DNA of 64,000 nt. It comes from Desulfovibrio sp. (lineage in GTDB: Bacteria; Desulfobacterota; Desulfovibrionia; Desulfovibrionales; Desulfovibrionaceae). Under the pieces are notes generated by a model, which saw nothing but the letters and a program-made list of their open reading frames with translations, had not been told where the DNA came from and did not search any database. The stretch lies in assembly GCA_017415765.1 (NCBI GenBank), contig JAFQED010000047.1, positions 1 to 64,000 on the forward strand, given 5' to 3'. Shown here one piece after another: positions 61,166-64,000 of this stretch; the stretch's first letter is position 1, and the number at the start of each line of letters is the position of its first letter. The position numbers and the translations under genes are program-made.

Positions 61166-63217
61166 TTATCCTTCGCCAAAGTCCACATCCAGCACCAGTG
61201 CCGAAAGGCGAAAGGGCAGGGGGCTGTCCTGCACCAGCCAGACAGTGGCACTGCTTTCCTGCGCGCCACCGGGCAGACATTCCACATCTCCCGTAAAGGG
61301 GCTGACGGCTTCTCCCCAGTGCGCGGGCAGAAAGGGCAGGTCGTAGAGTTCCTGACGGCTTGGCCCATACTTGCCGCCCACGCTGCGGTGCAGACGCAGG
61401 ATGCAGCGGCCATGACTGCGGCGGCAGCCAAGGCTGGAACCGCCGGGGCCGTCAAATTCCAGCGGCAGGGGAGAAAGGGCCGAAACATAGGGCAGCCCCA
61501 CATGGACACGGCTGGCCGGCCAGGGGAGCTGGATGGCCCCCTCTGTCACCACGCAGCCCTCCACCGGGCTGCCGTCTGCCAGCACGGCCACGGGGCAGCC
61601 TTCCAGATGGGCCAGACCCTGCACCGTGGCCGAGGGATCGGGCTGGCGGCTGCTGCACCCGCAATCCACAAAGAAAGCCTCGCTGATGTCTTCTGCATCC
61701 TGCCAGTGGTCGGCAAGGCGTTCCAGAAAGTAGCGGGGCTGCCCATTGACCTCGCGCTCCGTTACCAGCAAAAGCAGATCGCTGTCCTGCCCGGAGAGCG
61801 CGGTCAGCGAAAGCACCCGTCCTGCTGTGGGGTGGCGCGACCAGCCCCAGATGTCGTGTTCCTTCATGTAGGTAAAGGCCAGCAGCAGGCCGTCATCCCG
61901 CACGATCCAGATGGTGGAGCCGGGTGTCTGCTGATAGGCCCACTGCTTGAGGCTGTGCCCCTCAAAGAGGTGCGGCGCGAGGATGGAAAGGTCATTGCCG
62001 GCATAGCCGTCCTTTTCCAGCGAGTAAAACAGGTCGCGTACCCGTGCGCCGTGCCGCTGCACATGCAGGATGGAATTGCCAATGATGATGGGGGCCAGGC
62101 CCGCGCTGCCCCAGTGCGACTGGGCCGTGATGGCGATGCTGGCAGGGGTGATGGCCCCGCTGTCGTTGCCGGTGGCCTTGTACTCTCCACCGGATGTACC
62201 CAGCAGCAGGTCGCCAAAACCGGCGGCCCAGGTGATGGCATCAATGGAGCCGGAGGCTATCTGGTATTCCACGGGGTCATCGTCCTGCAGGGGGCGGGAT
62301 TTGCGAAAGTTCTCAAAATCGCCCGTGCGCGACATGTAAAACGTGTGCGGGGCGGCCGGTGTGGCCGCCAGTACCATGCGTTGCTGGTGAAAGGCCACCA
62401 CACCGGGATTGTTGCCATCGGCAAAGGGATCCCAGTCTTCCTTGGGGGTGTCGGCAATATCGGCTTCGTAGTTCTGGTCACTGAAGCTGGTGCTGGCAGA
62501 GATGCCCACAAAGCCGAAATAGCCGGCCTCCTCACGGTAGATATTGTATTCTACAGCACCTTCCACAGCCTGCCAGCTGACAGTCGCGCTGTTGCCCTGT
62601 ACCCAGTCCGAAGGGTGTCGGCCCGTGCTGACCACACCCGCCGGCGAGGGCAGGGAGACCCTGCCGTTGGCGTCCACAGCGGCCACCTTGTAGCGCAGAC
62701 TGTAAGAACCGGCCGTCCCCTGAAAGCTGACTGTGGGGGCGGCGGGCGCGGCCAGTGAGGTGTTCAGGGCCACGGGCTGAAGATGCCAGGCATAGCCGCC
62801 AGCGGGGGCATCGCTGCGGATGAGCTTGTGCAGCGGGTGGCGGCGGTGGGCCAGATAGACCACATCGCCCACCTGGGCGTGGGAGATCTCCAGCAGGTCT
62901 GCCGTAGCATAGGGCGTGGCAAGCGGCTCCAGCCCCGGCACAAGGCCGTTGGCATCTGCCACGCGCAGGCTTTTGTGGCTGAGGATGAGGGCAAAGTTCT
63001 GCCCGGCATCGGCACTGAAGCTGAAGGGCAGGAGCACTGCCGGGCCGTCCAGCTCTGCCAGATAGCGCGTACCGGGCCGCCGGGCCACATCACCGTGCAG
63101 ACCGGGCAGCATATTTTCCATGCAGGAGACGCAGTTGCGGTAGCGGGCCAGATCGTAACGGGCAGAGAGGGTGGGCGCGACCTCTCCGCCGGTAAAGTTT
63201 TGCAGGGCTATGCGCAT
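61166..63217 (-). CDS. Podovirus-type tail tube/stabilisation (nozzle) protein
   Basis: A 683-residue protein beginning MRIALQNFTGGEVAPTLSAR, the recognised start of podophage tail-tubular/stabilisation proteins. It continues with ENMLPGLHGDVARRPGTRYLAEL and ILSHKSLRVAD. A fibronectin-III-like segment lies near 150-240 (PTVSFQGTAGSYSLRYKVAAVDANGRVSLPSP). Later VAFHQQRMVLAATPAAPHTFYMSRTGDFENF and LLLGTSGGEYKATG are typical of the beta-propeller half. It joins tail to head. The start overlaps the end of the fibre gene by 10 bases. Confidence 0.8.
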   Translation of the reverse strand: MRIALQNFTGGEVAPTLSARYDLARYRNCVSCMENMLPGLHGDVARRPGTRYLAELDGPAVLLPFSFSADAGQNFALILSHKSLRVADANGLVPGLEPLATPYATADLLEISHAQVGDVVYLAHRRHPLHKLIRSDAPAGGYAWHLQPVALNTSLAAPAAPTVSFQGTAGSYSLRYKVAAVDANGRVSLPSPAGVVSTGRHPSDWVQGNSATVSWQAVEGAVEYNIYREEAGYFGFVGISASTSFSDQNYEADIADTPKEDWDPFADGNNPGVVAFHQQRMVLAATPAAPHTFYMSRTGDFENFRKSRPLQDDDPVEYQIASGSIDAITWAAGFGDLLLGTSGGEYKATGNDSGAITPASIAITAQSHWGSAGLAPIIIGNSILHVQRHGARVRDLFYSLEKDGYAGNDLSILAPHLFEGHSLKQWAYQQTPGSTIWIVRDDGLLLAFTYMKEHDIWGWSRHPTAGRVLSLTALSGQDSDLLLLVTEREVNGQPRYFLERLADHWQDAEDISEAFFVDCGCSSRQPDPSATVQGLAHLEGCPVAVLADGSPVEGCVVTEGAIQLPWPASRVHVGLPYVSALSPLPLEFDGPGGSSLGCRRSHGRCILRLHRSVGGKYGPSRQELYDLPFLPAHWGEAVSPFTGDVECLPGGAQESSATVWLVQDSPLPFRLSALVLDVDFGEG

Positions 63218-64000
63218 GGTTCTATCCCCCCAATGAAGACGCAGGGCAAGAGGGCAATGGCGCGGGTGCGGGCCTCGCTGGCCGTGGGGACGGTATTGCC
63301 CAGCACAAAGTTGACCTGGCCGCTGCTGCTGCCTGCCCCGCTGCCCATGCCCCAGTTGCTGCGGTTGGTCACCTTGGCAAAGCAGCCCGATGGCGTGCAG
63401 GTGGTGGTGTCCACAAAGCCCACCACGCCGCTGACCTCCCGCACGGCGTCACCGTGCCAGTCCCCCACGTTGGGTAGAAAGTCGCTGCCCGCGCCGCGCT
63501 CATAGTCCCCACGGGTGTCCGGTAGTCTGATGCTTCTGGCTTCGGCATCCACTACAAAGAAGGGGACACCGCCCACACCCCCGGCAGCCTCGGAAAGGCT
63601 GGCCCATTCATCGGCTGTCTTGCACTTCCATGCATTGGCCTCCTCGTGCAGGGCTGCCCACAGATCGGGATATGCCGTGTCGGCCTCTGCCAGCACTGCC
63701 CCGTTGCGGATGGCCCAGCCCGGCGGCGGGATCTGTTCAAAGAAATTGCGGAATTCACCGGGATAGCCAGTGGCCGCAGCGGCAAGGCGGCTTTCCAGCC
63801 TGTCCAGACGGCCAGCAAGGGCAGTGGCATCGGCCACCAGCGCGGCACTTGCCCCGGCGGCTTCGGCAGACTGTGCAGCCTGCTGGGCTTTTTCTGCGGC
63901 GGCAAGGGCCTCTTGCCCGGCAGCTTCTGCGCTGCTTGCGGCGGCAAGGGCCGCATCGCTGGCACGGTTGGCGGCACGGGTGACGTTGCTGACAAGTTCC
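63208..64000 (-). CDS. Phage tail fibre/collar-domain protein, 5' end outside the window
   Basis: The frame is open from the right edge to TAG at 63208, giving 263 residues of an incomplete protein. The visible N-terminal part is an Ala/Glu-rich coiled coil (AAEKAQQAAQSAEAAGASAA), then RLDRLESRLAAAATG, and a collar-like tip: PPPGWAIRNGAVLAEADTAYPDLWAAL, IRLPDTRGDYERGAGSDF, ending RTRAIALLPCVFIGG. This is the layout of receptor-binding fibres. The GTG at 63837 inside it is not the true start. Confidence 0.78.
   Translation of the reverse strand, partial: ELVSNVTRAANRASDAALAAASSAEAAGQEALAAAEKAQQAAQSAEAAGASAALVADATALAGRLDRLESRLAAAATGYPGEFRNFFEQIPPPGWAIRNGAVLAEADTAYPDLWAALHEEANAWKCKTADEWASLSEAAGGVGGVPFFVVDAEARSIRLPDTRGDYERGAGSDFLPNVGDWHGDAVREVSGVVGFVDTTTCTPSGCFAKVTNRSNWGMGSGAGSSSGQVNFVLGNTVPTASEARTRAIALLPCVFIGGIEPCA

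Overview
This window most likely comes from a chromosome of a Desulfovibrio-type sulfate-reducing bacterium. The evidence is the siroheme-dependent alternative haem pathway (hemB, ahbC, ahbD and a siroheme decarboxylase subunit), an outer-membrane homotrimeric porin of the Desulfovibrio type, NikR, HypF and a stand-alone AICAR transformylase. Core genes are GC-rich. Several defence islands are clearly AT-rich and look acquired.

Layout. 1-4.2 kb: the end of a type I restriction-modification operon (hsdM end, hsdS), then an AT-rich AAA-ATPase/DUF4435 fusion resembling a one-protein PARIS system and a small unknown gene. 4.3-5.2 kb: a GNAT/DUF1778 toxin-antitoxin pair. 5.3-9.3 kb: a pseudo-receiver/TPR protein, fliR, and a DUF2079-like membrane gene whose start is out of frame across a GA dinucleotide tract (predicted phase-variable, OFF). 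9.4-13.3 kb: HEAT protein, methyltransferase, nikR, folE2, a radical SAM protein. 13.5-20.0 kb: rod-shape operon mreBCD-mrdA-rodA-bactofilin, interrupted by structured repeats. 20-22.2 kb: a degraded stretch with hicB, a frameshifted hicA and tiny membrane proteins, ending at tRNA-Ser(GGA). 22.5-25.8 kb (minus): hisD, purC, fabI and two possible tiny membrane genes. 25.9-30.2 kb: BrnTA, porin, DUF1640 protein, ferredoxin-nitroreductase, ParDE-like pair. 30.2-36.4 kb: DUF4440-like exported protein, glycosyltransferase, cobyrinate diamide synthase, AICAR transformylase, PP-loop/NFACT-R-like protein. 36.5-46 kb: recA, alaS, then the haem cluster, split between ahbC and hemB by a complete AT-rich EcoRV-like type II system. 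46-54.5 kb: gap, GAF protein, alaC-hom, RNA m5C methyltransferase, hypF. 54.5-59.6 kb: malic enzyme remnant, a PD-(D/E)XK/DUF5655 protein, hipBA with three evenly spaced operators, SLC13 transporter, CBS protein. 60-64 kb (minus): podovirus-like tail genes, entering a prophage that continues past the right edge.

Two themes run through the window. First, defence and addiction genes are dense: two restriction systems, one PARIS-like protein and five toxin-antitoxin loci, one of them broken. In three of these loci a palindrome sits inside the promoter spacer. Second, a dispersed, strongly foldable repeat (up to about 170 bp, with shorter hairpin-only forms; about ten sites) sits at gene ends and sometimes supplies the stop codon. 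Two simple-sequence tracts, (GA)7 in the membrane gene and G10 next to the hipB start, suggest switching by slippage. All functions are inferred from sequence reading and remembered family features; no searches were run.
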